Below are positions 16,121-24,381 of a DNA stretch of 64,000 nt, piece after piece (positions within the stretch are counted from its first letter, which is position 1; each line of letters starts with the position of its first letter). Source of the DNA: CAKZNE01 sp002695025 (lineage in GTDB: Bacteria > Bacteroidota > Bacteroidia > Flavobacteriales > Schleiferiaceae); NCBI GenBank assembly GCA_913043285.1, contig CAJWML010000015.1, positions 1 through 64,000 on the forward strand. Reading direction: 5' to 3'. The position numbers and the translations under genes were made by a program. The notes under the pieces were generated by a model. It was not told the DNA's origin, made no database searches, and worked only from the letters and a program-made list of their open reading frames with translations.

Positions 16121-17753
16121 GAGTTGAGATTTTAGGCAGTGAAAAATAAAAAGTAGCTCCCTCCTTAGGCGTGCTTTCTCCCCATACTTTTCCATGGTGG
16201 CGATGGATAATGCGCTGAACGATGGCCAGCCCCACCCCGGTGCCTTCAAATTCATCATCAGAATGCAGCCGCTGGAATATATCAAAGAGCTTATGCGCAT
16301 ATTCCATTTCAAAGCCGGCCCCGTTGTCCTTTACATAAAACACGTTTTCACTTTCTGATTCCGAGGCCAAACCTATTTCAATAAGGGTGTGAGGGTTTCC
16401 ACTGCTGAACTTAAGAGCGTTGCTGAGGAGGTTCACCATCACCTGCCGTATCATTTCACGGTCGGCACGCACAGGTGGCAGTGGTTCATGGATCAGGAGA
16501 TCAGCCGCAGGGTAATCACCGGGAGCGCATAATTCTTCAAATACCTTTTGAGCCAGTGAACCGATGTTAAAAAAGCTCTCACTTTTACGGGTCTTACCCA
16601 TGCGGGAGAAGGTAAGAAGGTCGTCAATGAGGTGTCCCATTTTATCCACACTATCCACTACGGCCTGCATATAACGCGTTTCGTCCTTATCAAGCCGGTC
16701 TCCAATCCTTTTTTGTAAAATGTGGGTGTATCCGTTAATAGCGCGTAAGGGTGCTCTCAGGTCGTGCGACACAGAATAGCTGAAGCCTTCCAGTTCTTCA
16801 TTCAGGGCTTTCAGGCGGACGGTACGCTCCTTCACTTTCTTTTCCAGTTGTTCATTGAGTTGCCGTATCTCCATTTCCGCTTTTTTCTGAGGCGTGATGT
16901 CCCGTGAAATAATGGCCACGTGGCTAACCCTGGAGTTACTGTATACAGGAGCTGCGGAGCTTTGAAAAAAGGACGTGCCACCGGGTAAATGGATGTAGGT
17001 TTCATACTGCATAGTATTACCTTTCTCAAATACCTGTTCTAATTTTTCCTTGATCAGCTCCCGGCTTTCGGGCGGTTGCAGGTCCAGCATATTAGCACCC
17101 AGTACATCTTTCTTTTTAATACCGGGAGCTGTATGATTTATAAAGAGGATCTTAAAATTCCGGTCTATCATAAAAATATAGTCGCTGGTATTTTCATAAA
17201 TAGCGCGCAAACGTTCCTCGGATGTGCGTTTGGCAATCAGGCTTTTTTCTTCACTTTCCGTCTTCTCTTCAATAATCTTTCGGCTTTCCATAAAATAGGC
17301 ATGGGCAATGGCTTTAAAAGAATAGTCCAGGAATTTATCGGTACCCATGAGTATCTGGATAGCGCGTACCGTATCACGGGGATACTCTTTCATGATGAGG
17401 GGGTAGGCACTTTCGCGGTATGCCGTAAGCACATCGAACCATTCGGAAAAGCTAAGCCCCATACGGGCGTAAGTAGCGCCCTGTTCCAGCAAATGGTTGG
17501 TGTAGCTGCTCCAATTGTTGCTCAGTACAGCTTCCTTTTGCAGTTGAAGGGATTGTTCATCCTGCATTTTAGGACTGGAGAGGTTGAGTTTGCTGAGGAG
17601 CTGGTTCAGTACGGGATTGTTTTTGAGACTTTCCTTAAGCCCACGGGATATCTCCTCTTTAAAACGATCGTTAAAGAGTATGTAAGCTTCTACATCCGAA
17701 AGATCGCTTACGGAAAATTCGGGTTTTAGATCTTCTAATAATTGGTGGATCAT
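16110..17753 (-). CDS. Soluble sensor histidine kinase: RsbRD_N-like/PAS/HisKA/HATPase
   Basis: A 547-residue cytoplasmic kinase with no membrane segment. Residues 1-160 are all-helical (HLLEQGATYARMGLSFSEW ... FLDYSFKAIAHAYF) and resemble RsbRD_N or globin-like sensor domains; I am unsure which. A PAS domain covers about 180-290. A coiled coil leads into HisKA with His330 (SVSHDLRAPL). The ATPase domain has the N box (QVMVNLLSNALKFS), G1 (DNGAGFEM), F box (LFDIFQRLH) and G2 (GTGVGLAIVQRII). It is the first gene of the three-gene operon, whose response regulator gene overlaps it by 11 bases. Kinases of this group often pair with Rcp1-like regulators. Confidence 0.9.
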   Translation of the reverse strand: MIHQLLEDLKPEFSVSDLSDVEAYILFNDRFKEEISRGLKESLKNNPVLNQLLSKLNLSSPKMQDEQSLQLQKEAVLSNNWSSYTNHLLEQGATYARMGLSFSEWFDVLTAYRESAYPLIMKEYPRDTVRAIQILMGTDKFLDYSFKAIAHAYFMESRKIIEEKTESEEKSLIAKRTSEERLRAIYENTSDYIFMIDRNFKILFINHTAPGIKKKDVLGANMLDLQPPESRELIKEKLEQVFEKGNTMQYETYIHLPGGTSFFQSSAAPVYSNSRVSHVAIISRDITPQKKAEMEIRQLNEQLEKKVKERTVRLKALNEELEGFSYSVSHDLRAPLRAINGYTHILQKRIGDRLDKDETRYMQAVVDSVDKMGHLIDDLLTFSRMGKTRKSESFFNIGSLAQKVFEELCAPGDYPAADLLIHEPLPPVRADREMIRQVMVNLLSNALKFSSGNPHTLIEIGLASESESENVFYVKDNGAGFEMEYAHKLFDIFQRLHSDDEFEGTGVGLAIVQRIIHRHHGKVWGESTPKEGATFYFSLPKISTHEK

Positions 17754-18031
17754 GCCAATAATTTTCAGAAGTTGAAATTGAAAACAAGCGTTTACTTTTC
17801 CATCGTCCCAGACATTCTGAGAGATTTCAAGGAGTAAATAGGCTCGAATATATTAAAATGTTAGTAGTAAAATTTCCAAAGTTTTAATGCAGGAAGATAA
17901 TGAATGAAAAACTAAAAAAATAGTGACCCTTGTAAATGGATTTTTGTGTTACCTGAATGATCAATGCCGGAGAAGGTAAAACAGTCAACGATTCAATAGG
18001 CACTATAAAGGTGAAACAGCTCGGCAAGGAT

Positions 18032-18073
18032 AGCCCGGGCGGATGAATAGCCGCATGATCCATTTGCCGGGCT
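18032..18073 (+). other. Possible hairpin in the leader of the aldehyde dehydrogenase gene
   Basis: Outer arms AGCCCGG (18032-18038) and CCGGGCT (18067-18073) enclose an inner pair GCGG (18039-18042) and CCGC (18051-18054). It lies 37 bases before the start codon in the 357-base gap 17754-18110. The rest of that gap is AT-rich, with no recognised promoter or RNA. Confidence 0.3.
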
Positions 18074-18110
18074 TGCGAAAAGCTTTATTTTCGCTGCAAA
18101 AGCCCGAATA

Positions 18111-19646
18111 ATGAGTTTCAACATCCAGACTATACTTTCAGAATTAGGCGTGGAAAACGTCAACAACGGTACTTCAACCGGCCGCGAAACCTCCGGAAAA
18201 GGAGCTGTAATAGAATCGTATTCTCCCGTAGACGGGAAGCTTATTGGTAAGGTAACCACCACCACCAATGAAGAATATGAAAATGTGCTGGCCAAAAGCC
18301 AGGAAGCCTTTAAGAGCTGGCGCATGGTGCCAGCTCCACAACGTGGTGAGATCGTACGCCAGTTTGGAGATAAACTGCGCGAAAAGAAGGACGCGCTGGG
18401 AAAACTGGTATCCTATGAAATGGGAAAGTCCCTGCAGGAAGGCTGGGGTGAGGTACAGGAAATGATCGATATCTGTGATTTTGCCGTAGGCCTTAGCCGT
18501 CAGCTGTATGGTTTGACCATGCACTCCGAGCGCCCTATGCACCGTATGTACGAACAGTGGCATCCTTTAGGCGTGGTAGGCATTATCTCAGCCTTTAACT
18601 TTCCGGTGGCCGTATGGAGCTGGAATACTGCCATCGCCTGGGTTTGTGGTGATGTCTGTATCTGGAAACCCTCCGAAAAAACCCCGCTTTGTGGTATTGC
18701 CTGCCAGAACATCTTTGCGGAAGTGCTCCGGGATAACGATCTGCCGGAAGGCATCTGCTGCCTGGTGAACGGTGACCGTGAAGTAGGCGAATGGCTCAGT
18801 AATGATAAACGTATTCCTCTCATCTCCGCTACAGGTTCTACCCGTATGGGCCAGAAGGTAGGAGAAGCCGTGGCCCGCAGGCTGGGTAAGTCCCTGCTTG
18901 AATTGGGCGGTAACAACGCCATCATCATCACTGAAAATGCCGACCTGGATTCTACCCTGGTGGGGGCGGTATTTGGTGCGGTGGGCACAGCCGGCCAGCG
19001 CTGCACCAGCACCCGTAGGCTGATCATTCATGAAAGCAAGTACGATGAGGTAAAGGAAAAACTGGCCAAAGCCTACGGCCAGCTGCGCATTGGTGATCCG
19101 TTGGATACCCATAATCACGTAGGGCCACTCATCGATACGATGGCCGTGGAGATGTATGAAAATGCCCTGGAAAAGATCGCCAAAGAGGGCGGTACCATGG
19201 TGGTAAAAGGAGAACGCCTGGAGGGTAGCGGTTACGAGAGCGGCTGCTACGTAAAACCTTGCATTGCCGAGGTGGAGAACGATTACGAGATTGTTTGCAC
19301 GGAGACTTTTGCCCCTATTTTATACCTGATCCGTTATAAAGACCTGGATGAAGCCATTGACATGCAGAATGCGGTTCCGCAAGGACTGTCATCGGCTATT
19401 ATGACCACCAATATGCGCGAAGCGGAGCGTTTCCTTTCGGCTGCGGGCAGTGATTGTGGTATTGCCAATGTGAACATCGGTACTTCCGGTGCTGAAATTG
19501 GTGGTGCCTTTGGTGGTGAAAAAGAAACCGGGGGCGGCCGTGAATCCGGTTCCGATGCCTGGAAAGCGTATATGCGCAGGCAAACCAATACCATTAATTA
19601 TTCTACGCAGTTGCCTTTGGCACAGGGTATTAAGTTTGACCTTTAA
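18111..19646 (+). CDS. amaB: Aldehyde dehydrogenase, ALDH7 type (probable L-piperidine-6-carboxylate / aminoadipate semialdehyde dehydrogenase)
   Basis: A 511-residue NAD(P)-dependent dehydrogenase. The sequence resembles ALDH7/antiquitin and bacterial AmaB/Pcd: conserved AFNFPVAVWSWNTAIAWVCGD, cofactor motif around GSTRMGQKVG, general base Glu264 (LLELGGNN) and catalytic Cys298 (GQRCTS). Members oxidise alpha-aminoadipate semialdehyde (in equilibrium with piperideine-6-carboxylate) in lysine breakdown. No lysine 6-aminotransferase or other lysine-catabolic gene is nearby, so the substrate is inferred from the family only. The length is normal and the gene stands alone, with a convergent DUF2490 gene 3 bases after its stop. 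Confidence 0.9.
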   Translation: MSFNIQTILSELGVENVNNGTSTGRETSGKGAVIESYSPVDGKLIGKVTTTTNEEYENVLAKSQEAFKSWRMVPAPQRGEIVRQFGDKLREKKDALGKLVSYEMGKSLQEGWGEVQEMIDICDFAVGLSRQLYGLTMHSERPMHRMYEQWHPLGVVGIISAFNFPVAVWSWNTAIAWVCGDVCIWKPSEKTPLCGIACQNIFAEVLRDNDLPEGICCLVNGDREVGEWLSNDKRIPLISATGSTRMGQKVGEAVARRLGKSLLELGGNNAIIITENADLDSTLVGAVFGAVGTAGQRCTSTRRLIIHESKYDEVKEKLAKAYGQLRIGDPLDTHNHVGPLIDTMAVEMYENALEKIAKEGGTMVVKGERLEGSGYESGCYVKPCIAEVENDYEIVCTETFAPILYLIRYKDLDEAIDMQNAVPQGLSSAIMTTNMREAERFLSAAGSDCGIANVNIGTSGAEIGGAFGGEKETGGGRESGSDAWKAYMRRQTNTINYSTQLPLAQGIKFDL

Positions 19647-19649
19647 GCC

Positions 19650-20390
19650 TTAAAATACCAGGCCTATGCCCGTGGTGATAATGTGATGGCTGAAAAAAAC
19701 ATGGTTGGCACCGCTGGGCTGGTACCAGTGCATATAACCGGCATTCAGCTTTAGCTGATCATTGCTTTCCTTAAAGCTGAAGGTATAGACCATATCAGCC
19801 ATCAGGCGGTTTTGGTCAAAGACCCCCTGTCCGCGATTACCGGCAACATTAAGGTGAAGTTCTTCGCCTGCCCTTGCGCTGAGTGCAGGGGTGAGTTTGT
19901 AGCTGTAACGTAGCAGGAAGCGTTCACGGATGGCATAGGTGTCCAGCATATCGTGAAAGCGGTCTTCCGCATCAGGCATATTAAAACCACGGTATTCGGA
20001 TTTCAGGGCAAATTGCAACAGGCCCTTCCAGGCCTGGTGGCGGTAGTTCACGGTAAAATAAGGCCGCCATTCGTATTGCTTGCTGTTTACGGGGGTTTCC
20101 GCCACACCCGGCTGGTAGATGGTGAATACCCATAGCCCTGCGTCCATTTCCCAATGATCATTGAATTTTTTGGTAAAGTACAGGTCGGGGATCACCAATT
20201 GATGCTGCCGGGCGGGGGAGATAAAATCCCTGCGTTCTACTTTAAGTCCTATGGAAGTGGCTTTGGGTAGCTTCTTCTCCACACTTAGCCCGTACCAGAT
20301 CAATGATTGATGGAGTACCGTTTTGTCCTGGGCAAAGCCCGTCTTCCCACACAGTAAAATCAGTCCAAATAAGAATACCCTCGTTTTCAC
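19650..20390 (-). CDS. DUF2490 outer-membrane beta-barrel protein
   Basis: A 246-residue protein. The GTG at 20390 gives an ideal signal peptide (TRVFLFGLILLCGKTGFAQ-D); a TTG at 20444 would add 18 residues with no signal character. The mature part fits DUF2490: alternating strands with aromatic girdles (LIWYGLSVEKKL, VIPDLYFTKKFNDHWEMDAGLWVF, RERFLLRYSYKLTPALSARAGEELHLNV), an (F)DQNR motif, and a final strand ending in ITTGIGLVF. DUF2490 proteins are predicted outer-membrane barrels of unknown function. It is convergent with the aldehyde dehydrogenase gene and divergent from the VIT-type transporter gene, whose start is 67 bases away. Confidence 0.78.
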   Translation of the reverse strand: MKTRVFLFGLILLCGKTGFAQDKTVLHQSLIWYGLSVEKKLPKATSIGLKVERRDFISPARQHQLVIPDLYFTKKFNDHWEMDAGLWVFTIYQPGVAETPVNSKQYEWRPYFTVNYRHQAWKGLLQFALKSEYRGFNMPDAEDRFHDMLDTYAIRERFLLRYSYKLTPALSARAGEELHLNVAGNRGQGVFDQNRLMADMVYTFSFKESNDQLKLNAGYMHWYQPSGANHVFFSHHIITTGIGLVF

Positions 20391-20411
20391 AACTCGCAAA
20401 ATAAGGTTAAT

Positions 20412-20419
20412 TACATTTG
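20412..20419 (+). promoter_or_regulatory. Promoter -7 element for the VIT-family transporter gene
   Basis: TACATTTG matches the TAnnTTTG consensus exactly. A start near 20426 would give a leader of about 30 bases before the TTG at 20458, and would exclude the longer upstream reading frame. No clear -33 TTG is visible. Confidence 0.5.
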
Positions 20420-20457
20420 TTCTCCAATCACCCTCTCTAAACAAAAGGATATACGAT

Positions 20458-21198
20458 TTGAGCTCATCCCATAAACACGAAGCACGTATTCACGGCAGTA
20501 AGTACCCCCTCATCAATCGTTTCCAGGAATACCTGGGTGAGTTTGTATACGGAGGTATTGACGGCAGTGTAACCACCTTTGCCGTGGTGGCCGGTGCGGC
20601 CGGTGCGCACCTGGATAGTGCCGTGGTGATCATTCTCGGTTTTGCCAACCTGCTGGCCGATGGTTTTGCCATGAGTGTGGGCAGTTACCTCTCTACCAAA
20701 AGTGAAAAGGATAATTACAATAAACACAAGGCCATTGAATACTGGGAGGTAGACCACCTTCCCGAAAAAGAGCGGGAGGAGATCCGTGATATCTACCGTG
20801 CCAAAGGTTTTGAAGGGGAGCTGCTGGAACAGATAGTGGATGTGATCACTGCAAACAAGGACCGCTGGGTGGATGTGATGATGAAGGAAGAACTGGAAAT
20901 GAGCGAAGAAACCAAATCACCCGTAGCCATGGGGGGAGTAACCTTCCTTAGCTTTTTGCTCTTTGGCTTTATTCCTCTCCTGGTATACGTGATCGATTAT
21001 TCGGCTGGCCTGGAGATCAACCTCTTTATGTGGTCTTCTGTGATGACCGGAATAGTTTTTTGCCTTATTGGCTACCTGAAAGCTGTAGTTACGCAGACCA
21101 GGGTGGTGCGCAGTATTATAGAAACACTCCTGCTGGGGGGTATGGCAGCAGTGCTGGCTTACTTTGTGGGTGATGTGCTGGAAAAATTCTTTGTATAA
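20458..21198 (+). CDS. VIT1/CCC1-family Fe2+/Mn2+ transporter
   Basis: A 246-residue membrane protein. The first transmembrane helix carries the hallmark EYLGEFVYGGIDGSVTTFAVVAGAAGA, followed by ADGFAMSVGSYLSTKSE. A cytoplasmic, Glu-rich metal-binding stretch follows (LPEKEREEI ... MMKEELEMSEE), then three more helices. Family members move Fe2+ or Mn2+ out of the cytoplasm. No ATG lies between the promoter and the first helix; I chose TTG at 20458 because AAAGGA sits about 10 bases upstream and it follows the promoter element. The alternative ATG at 20323 lies inside the opposite-strand DUF2490 gene. The next gene begins at the very next base, so the two form an operon. Confidence 0.88.
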   Translation: MSSSHKHEARIHGSKYPLINRFQEYLGEFVYGGIDGSVTTFAVVAGAAGAHLDSAVVIILGFANLLADGFAMSVGSYLSTKSEKDNYNKHKAIEYWEVDHLPEKEREEIRDIYRAKGFEGELLEQIVDVITANKDRWVDVMMKEELEMSEETKSPVAMGGVTFLSFLLFGFIPLLVYVIDYSAGLEINLFMWSSVMTGIVFCLIGYLKAVVTQTRVVRSIIETLLLGGMAAVLAYFVGDVLEKFFV

Positions 21199-22020
21199 AT
21201 GCAGATCTCCCCAAAATACCTCTGGGTACCGCTTTTACTTTTAAGCTATGGTGCTTTTGCCCAGGAGCCTGCTGACTCATTGAGGCGTCTTCAGTTTCAC
21301 CTGGGGGTAGGGTATTACCTCGCCAATGATGAAACCTCTTCCTATTATTCAGGAGCGGATAATGGCCGCTTTAACCGGGTGCTCAACCATCCTGAATACG
21401 AACGGCAGATACAGGAAGCCCTGGATGGCTACACATTTTCCCTGCGCGAGGCACCCTCTGATTTTGTGTATAAGAACCCCATCAGTTTTATGCTGGGCGG
21501 TGAATATGCGTTTACCCGGCATTGGAAACTATTGCTGGTGCTTCACCAGGTACGCCTGGAATCCGGGGGTACCTTCAGCCTTACGGTGGACCGTCCCAAT
21601 CCCGATAATACCGGGCAGGACTATATAGAGCGGGGCAGCATCAGCGGCAAAGAACGCAGATCCCATTTTCAGATCGGACTTTTAAGACGCTTTGACCTGG
21701 GTTCGGATTTTTATTTTGACCTGTCAGCCGGTTTTAATCTCAATACCGTAGAAGTAGAACAGAACAAGGTATACATTGCCGGGCTGGAGTTCAACATGCC
21801 CGCCAATATTGTAGGAACGCTTAACCAGCCTCAGCAATCGTCTGCCATCACTACCGGTACGGGTTACTTTATTGCGCCCGACCTTTGTTACGAGAACGCT
21901 TCCGGTTTCGGGCTTTTTGTGCGCCTTACCTTTATGAATACCCAGGTTTCACTCAACGAGCAGGTAGAAGCCTTTACCACCGCCTGGGTGCCGGCCCTGG
22001 GGTTTTCAAAAGCCTTTTAA
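21199..22020 (+). CDS. Putative outer-membrane beta-barrel protein
   Basis: A 273-residue exported protein. The signal peptide (YLWVPLLLLSYGAFAQ-E) is cut near residue 22. The mature sequence alternates hydrophobic and polar residues with aromatic strand ends (FHLGVGYYLAND, PISFMLGGEYAFTRHWKLLLVLHQVRLE, FYFDLSAGFNLNTVEVE, GFGLFVRLTFMNTQVSL) and ends in LGFSKAF, with a terminal Phe as in barrel proteins. No family is recognised. The ATG directly abuts the stop of the metal transporter, so translation is probably coupled. A role in metal passage through the outer membrane is possible but rests on context only. Confidence 0.65.
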   Translation: MQISPKYLWVPLLLLSYGAFAQEPADSLRRLQFHLGVGYYLANDETSSYYSGADNGRFNRVLNHPEYERQIQEALDGYTFSLREAPSDFVYKNPISFMLGGEYAFTRHWKLLLVLHQVRLESGGTFSLTVDRPNPDNTGQDYIERGSISGKERRSHFQIGLLRRFDLGSDFYFDLSAGFNLNTVEVEQNKVYIAGLEFNMPANIVGTLNQPQQSSAITTGTGYFIAPDLCYENASGFGLFVRLTFMNTQVSLNEQVEAFTTAWVPALGFSKAF

Positions 22021-22052
22021 ACCTTACCGCACGTTATTAAGTTGATACTGGA

Positions 22053-22832
22053 ATGAGATCAACCCTGCTAATACTGAATACGCTAGGCTGGAGCGCGGTA
22101 GTAACCGTAAATGCGCTGGCCAATATCCTTCCCATCAATGGTTATACTACCGGTGAACTTTCGGATAAATATCCTAACCTCTTCACTCCGGCCGGTTTTA
22201 CCTTTTCCATTTGGGGGGTGATCTACCTCGGCTTGTTGGCCTTTGTTTCCTTCAGCATGTATAATGCCCGATCCAGCGAAAAAAATACCGGTACAGAGCT
22301 TATCGGTTTGTGGTTTTTCATTTCCTGCCTGGCCAATGTGGGGTGGATCCTGGCGTGGCATTACCAGTTGGTAGGCCTGAGTGTGTGCATTATGTTCGTA
22401 TTGCTTTTCAGTTTGATCCAGATCTATCGCAATTTGGGGGTTGGCATCCGTGCGGTAAGCCCGGCAGAAAAATACATGGTGCATGCGCCTTTCAGCATTT
22501 ACCTGGGCTGGATTACGGTGGCAACCGTAGCTAATATTACCGCTCTTTTAGTGCACTGGAACTGGAGGGGCTGGGGGTTGCCGGCCAATTTCTGGACAGC
22601 CGCTGCCATTCTATTGGCTACCCTGGTGGCTTTGTATATACTTAACCGTACTAATGACTTCTTCTTTGTGCTTGTATTGGTATGGGCCTTCTTTGGTATC
22701 CTGTACAAGCGTGAATACCAGGACCCCAATCCGTACCCCGTAATTACTACCACCGCCATCGCCTGCGGACTTCTTTTACTGTACCGCTTTTTCCGCAATC
22801 GTGCGTATCATAAAAATCCTGCTTATTTTTAA
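22053..22832 (+). CDS. TspO/MBR-like tryptophan-rich membrane protein
   Basis: A 259-residue inner-membrane protein with about eight hydrophobic segments. The stretch LFTPAGFTFSIWGVIYLGLLAF matches the first conserved block of the TspO-like group; further Trp-rich helices include WFFISCLANVGWILAWHY, YLGWITVATVANIT and FFFVLVLVWAFFGI. Classical TspO has about 160 residues and five helices and binds porphyrins or cholesterol; this longer type is common in Bacteroidota and its ligand is unknown. It lies 32 bases after the barrel gene on the same strand and could be the third gene of that operon. Confidence 0.7.
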   Translation: MRSTLLILNTLGWSAVVTVNALANILPINGYTTGELSDKYPNLFTPAGFTFSIWGVIYLGLLAFVSFSMYNARSSEKNTGTELIGLWFFISCLANVGWILAWHYQLVGLSVCIMFVLLFSLIQIYRNLGVGIRAVSPAEKYMVHAPFSIYLGWITVATVANITALLVHWNWRGWGLPANFWTAAAILLATLVALYILNRTNDFFFVLVLVWAFFGILYKREYQDPNPYPVITTTAIACGLLLLYRFFRNRAYHKNPAYF

Positions 22833-22895
22833 GCAACTCTTTGCAGCCGGAAGGCATCTGCGAACCATAAGTCTGTACAAATAGTTTAACTGCGT

Positions 22896-24350
22896 ATGCG
22901 CATTTTACTTACCGGTGCCAACGGTTACATAGGCCTGCGACTTTTGCCCGCCCTGGTAGAAGCCGGTCACGAAGTAGTATGTTGCGTACGCGATCGAAAC
23001 CGCCTGGACATGAAGCCGGCTTACAAGGGCCGCGTTGAGATCTTTGAGGTGGATTTTCTGAAGGATATTGATTGGGAAAAAGCCCCGGAGAAGGTGGATG
23101 TTGCTTTTTACCTTATACACTCCATGTCATCCTCCGGTGATTTTGAGGAGATGGAGGAAAAAGCCGCCCGCAATTTTGTGAATTTTGTGGACCACCTTCG
23201 GGCACGTCAGATCATTTACCTGGGCGGTATAGTGAATGAAAACAAGCTTTCCAGGCACCTTCGTTCCCGTTTGAACGTGGAGGAAGTACTCAAAACGGCC
23301 AAAGCCCATTATACCGTTTTGCGGGCCGGTATCATTGTAGGTTCAGGCAGCGCCTCTTTCGAGATTATCCGCGACCTGGTGGAAAAGTTGCCGGTGATGA
23401 TTGCCCCCAAATGGCTGGATACCCGATGCCAGCCCATAGCCATTCGCAACGTGATCCTGTACCTGCAAGGCGTTATGGGTCGTGAAGATTGCTATGAAAA
23501 AGTCTTTGACATTGGTGGAAAGGAAGTACTCACCTATAAGCAGATGTTATTGCAGTTTGCTGAAGTGCGTGACCTCAGGCGCTATATACTTACCATTCCC
23601 GTAATGACACCCCGCCTTTCCAGCTACTGGTTGTTCTTTGTAACCTCTACGAGCTATCGCCTGGCGGTAAACCTGGTGGATAGCATGAAAATAGACGTAG
23701 TGGCCCGGAATGAGGAGATCCGGTCGCTGGTGGACATCCGCCTGTTTACCTATAAGGAAGCGGTGGAGCTGGCCTTTGACAAGATAGAGCAGAACCTGGT
23801 GGTAAGCAGTTGGAAGGATGCCATGAACAGCAGCCTCCGTAAAATATCGCAACATATTGAAGTGCCCGGTAAAGGCGTATTTACGGATGATCGCTGTAAG
23901 CGTATTACCCATGATGTGGAGCAGGTAGCCGATAATATTTTTGCCATTGGCGGGCATCGCGGTTGGTACTATGCGGATTTCCTGTGGCACATTCGGGGAG
24001 CGATGGACAAGATGGTGGGGGGTATTGGCCTGCGTAGGGGCCGTACACATGAAAGCAATATTTACAACGGTGATGCCCTCGATTTCTGGCGGGTATTGGT
24101 AGCCGACCGGGAAGAAAGGAGGTTGTTGCTGTACGCGGAAATGAAATTGCCCGGAGAGGCCTGGCTGGAATTCTCCATTGAAGAAAAGGATGGAGAGGCC
24201 TGGTTACGGCAAACCGCTACTTTCAGGCCTCACGGTATTATGGGACGCCTGTACTGGTACAGCGTACTACCCTTTCATTTTTTCGTGTTCCGTGGAATGC
24301 TCAACCGGCTGGAATCCTACGGTAGCCGTAAAGAACCGGTCCGCGCCTGA
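22896..24350 (+). CDS. SDR-family NAD(P)-binding protein with C-terminal DUF2867
   Basis: A 484-residue two-domain protein. Residues 1-300 form an NmrA/extended-SDR-like Rossmann domain with a nucleotide-binding TGANGYIG at about 6-13, a VDFLKD acidic turn and the strand RQIIYLGGI. The classical SDR YxxxK pair is not obvious. Residues about 335-480 match DUF2867: HRGWYYADFLWHIRGAMDKMVGGIG, RRGRTHE, and ATFRPHGIMGRLYWYSVLPFH. This fused arrangement is common and usually annotated only as an NAD(P)H-binding oxidoreductase; the substrate is unknown. The gene stands 63 bases after the TspO-like gene and 31 bases before the ABC importer, all on one strand. Confidence 0.8.
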   Translation: MRILLTGANGYIGLRLLPALVEAGHEVVCCVRDRNRLDMKPAYKGRVEIFEVDFLKDIDWEKAPEKVDVAFYLIHSMSSSGDFEEMEEKAARNFVNFVDHLRARQIIYLGGIVNENKLSRHLRSRLNVEEVLKTAKAHYTVLRAGIIVGSGSASFEIIRDLVEKLPVMIAPKWLDTRCQPIAIRNVILYLQGVMGREDCYEKVFDIGGKEVLTYKQMLLQFAEVRDLRRYILTIPVMTPRLSSYWLFFVTSTSYRLAVNLVDSMKIDVVARNEEIRSLVDIRLFTYKEAVELAFDKIEQNLVVSSWKDAMNSSLRKISQHIEVPGKGVFTDDRCKRITHDVEQVADNIFAIGGHRGWYYADFLWHIRGAMDKMVGGIGLRRGRTHESNIYNGDALDFWRVLVADREERRLLLYAEMKLPGEAWLEFSIEEKDGEAWLRQTATFRPHGIMGRLYWYSVLPFHFFVFRGMLNRLESYGSRKEPVRA

Positions 24351-24381
24351 AGCTGCGGGCGGATGCTTATCTTAGCTCATC

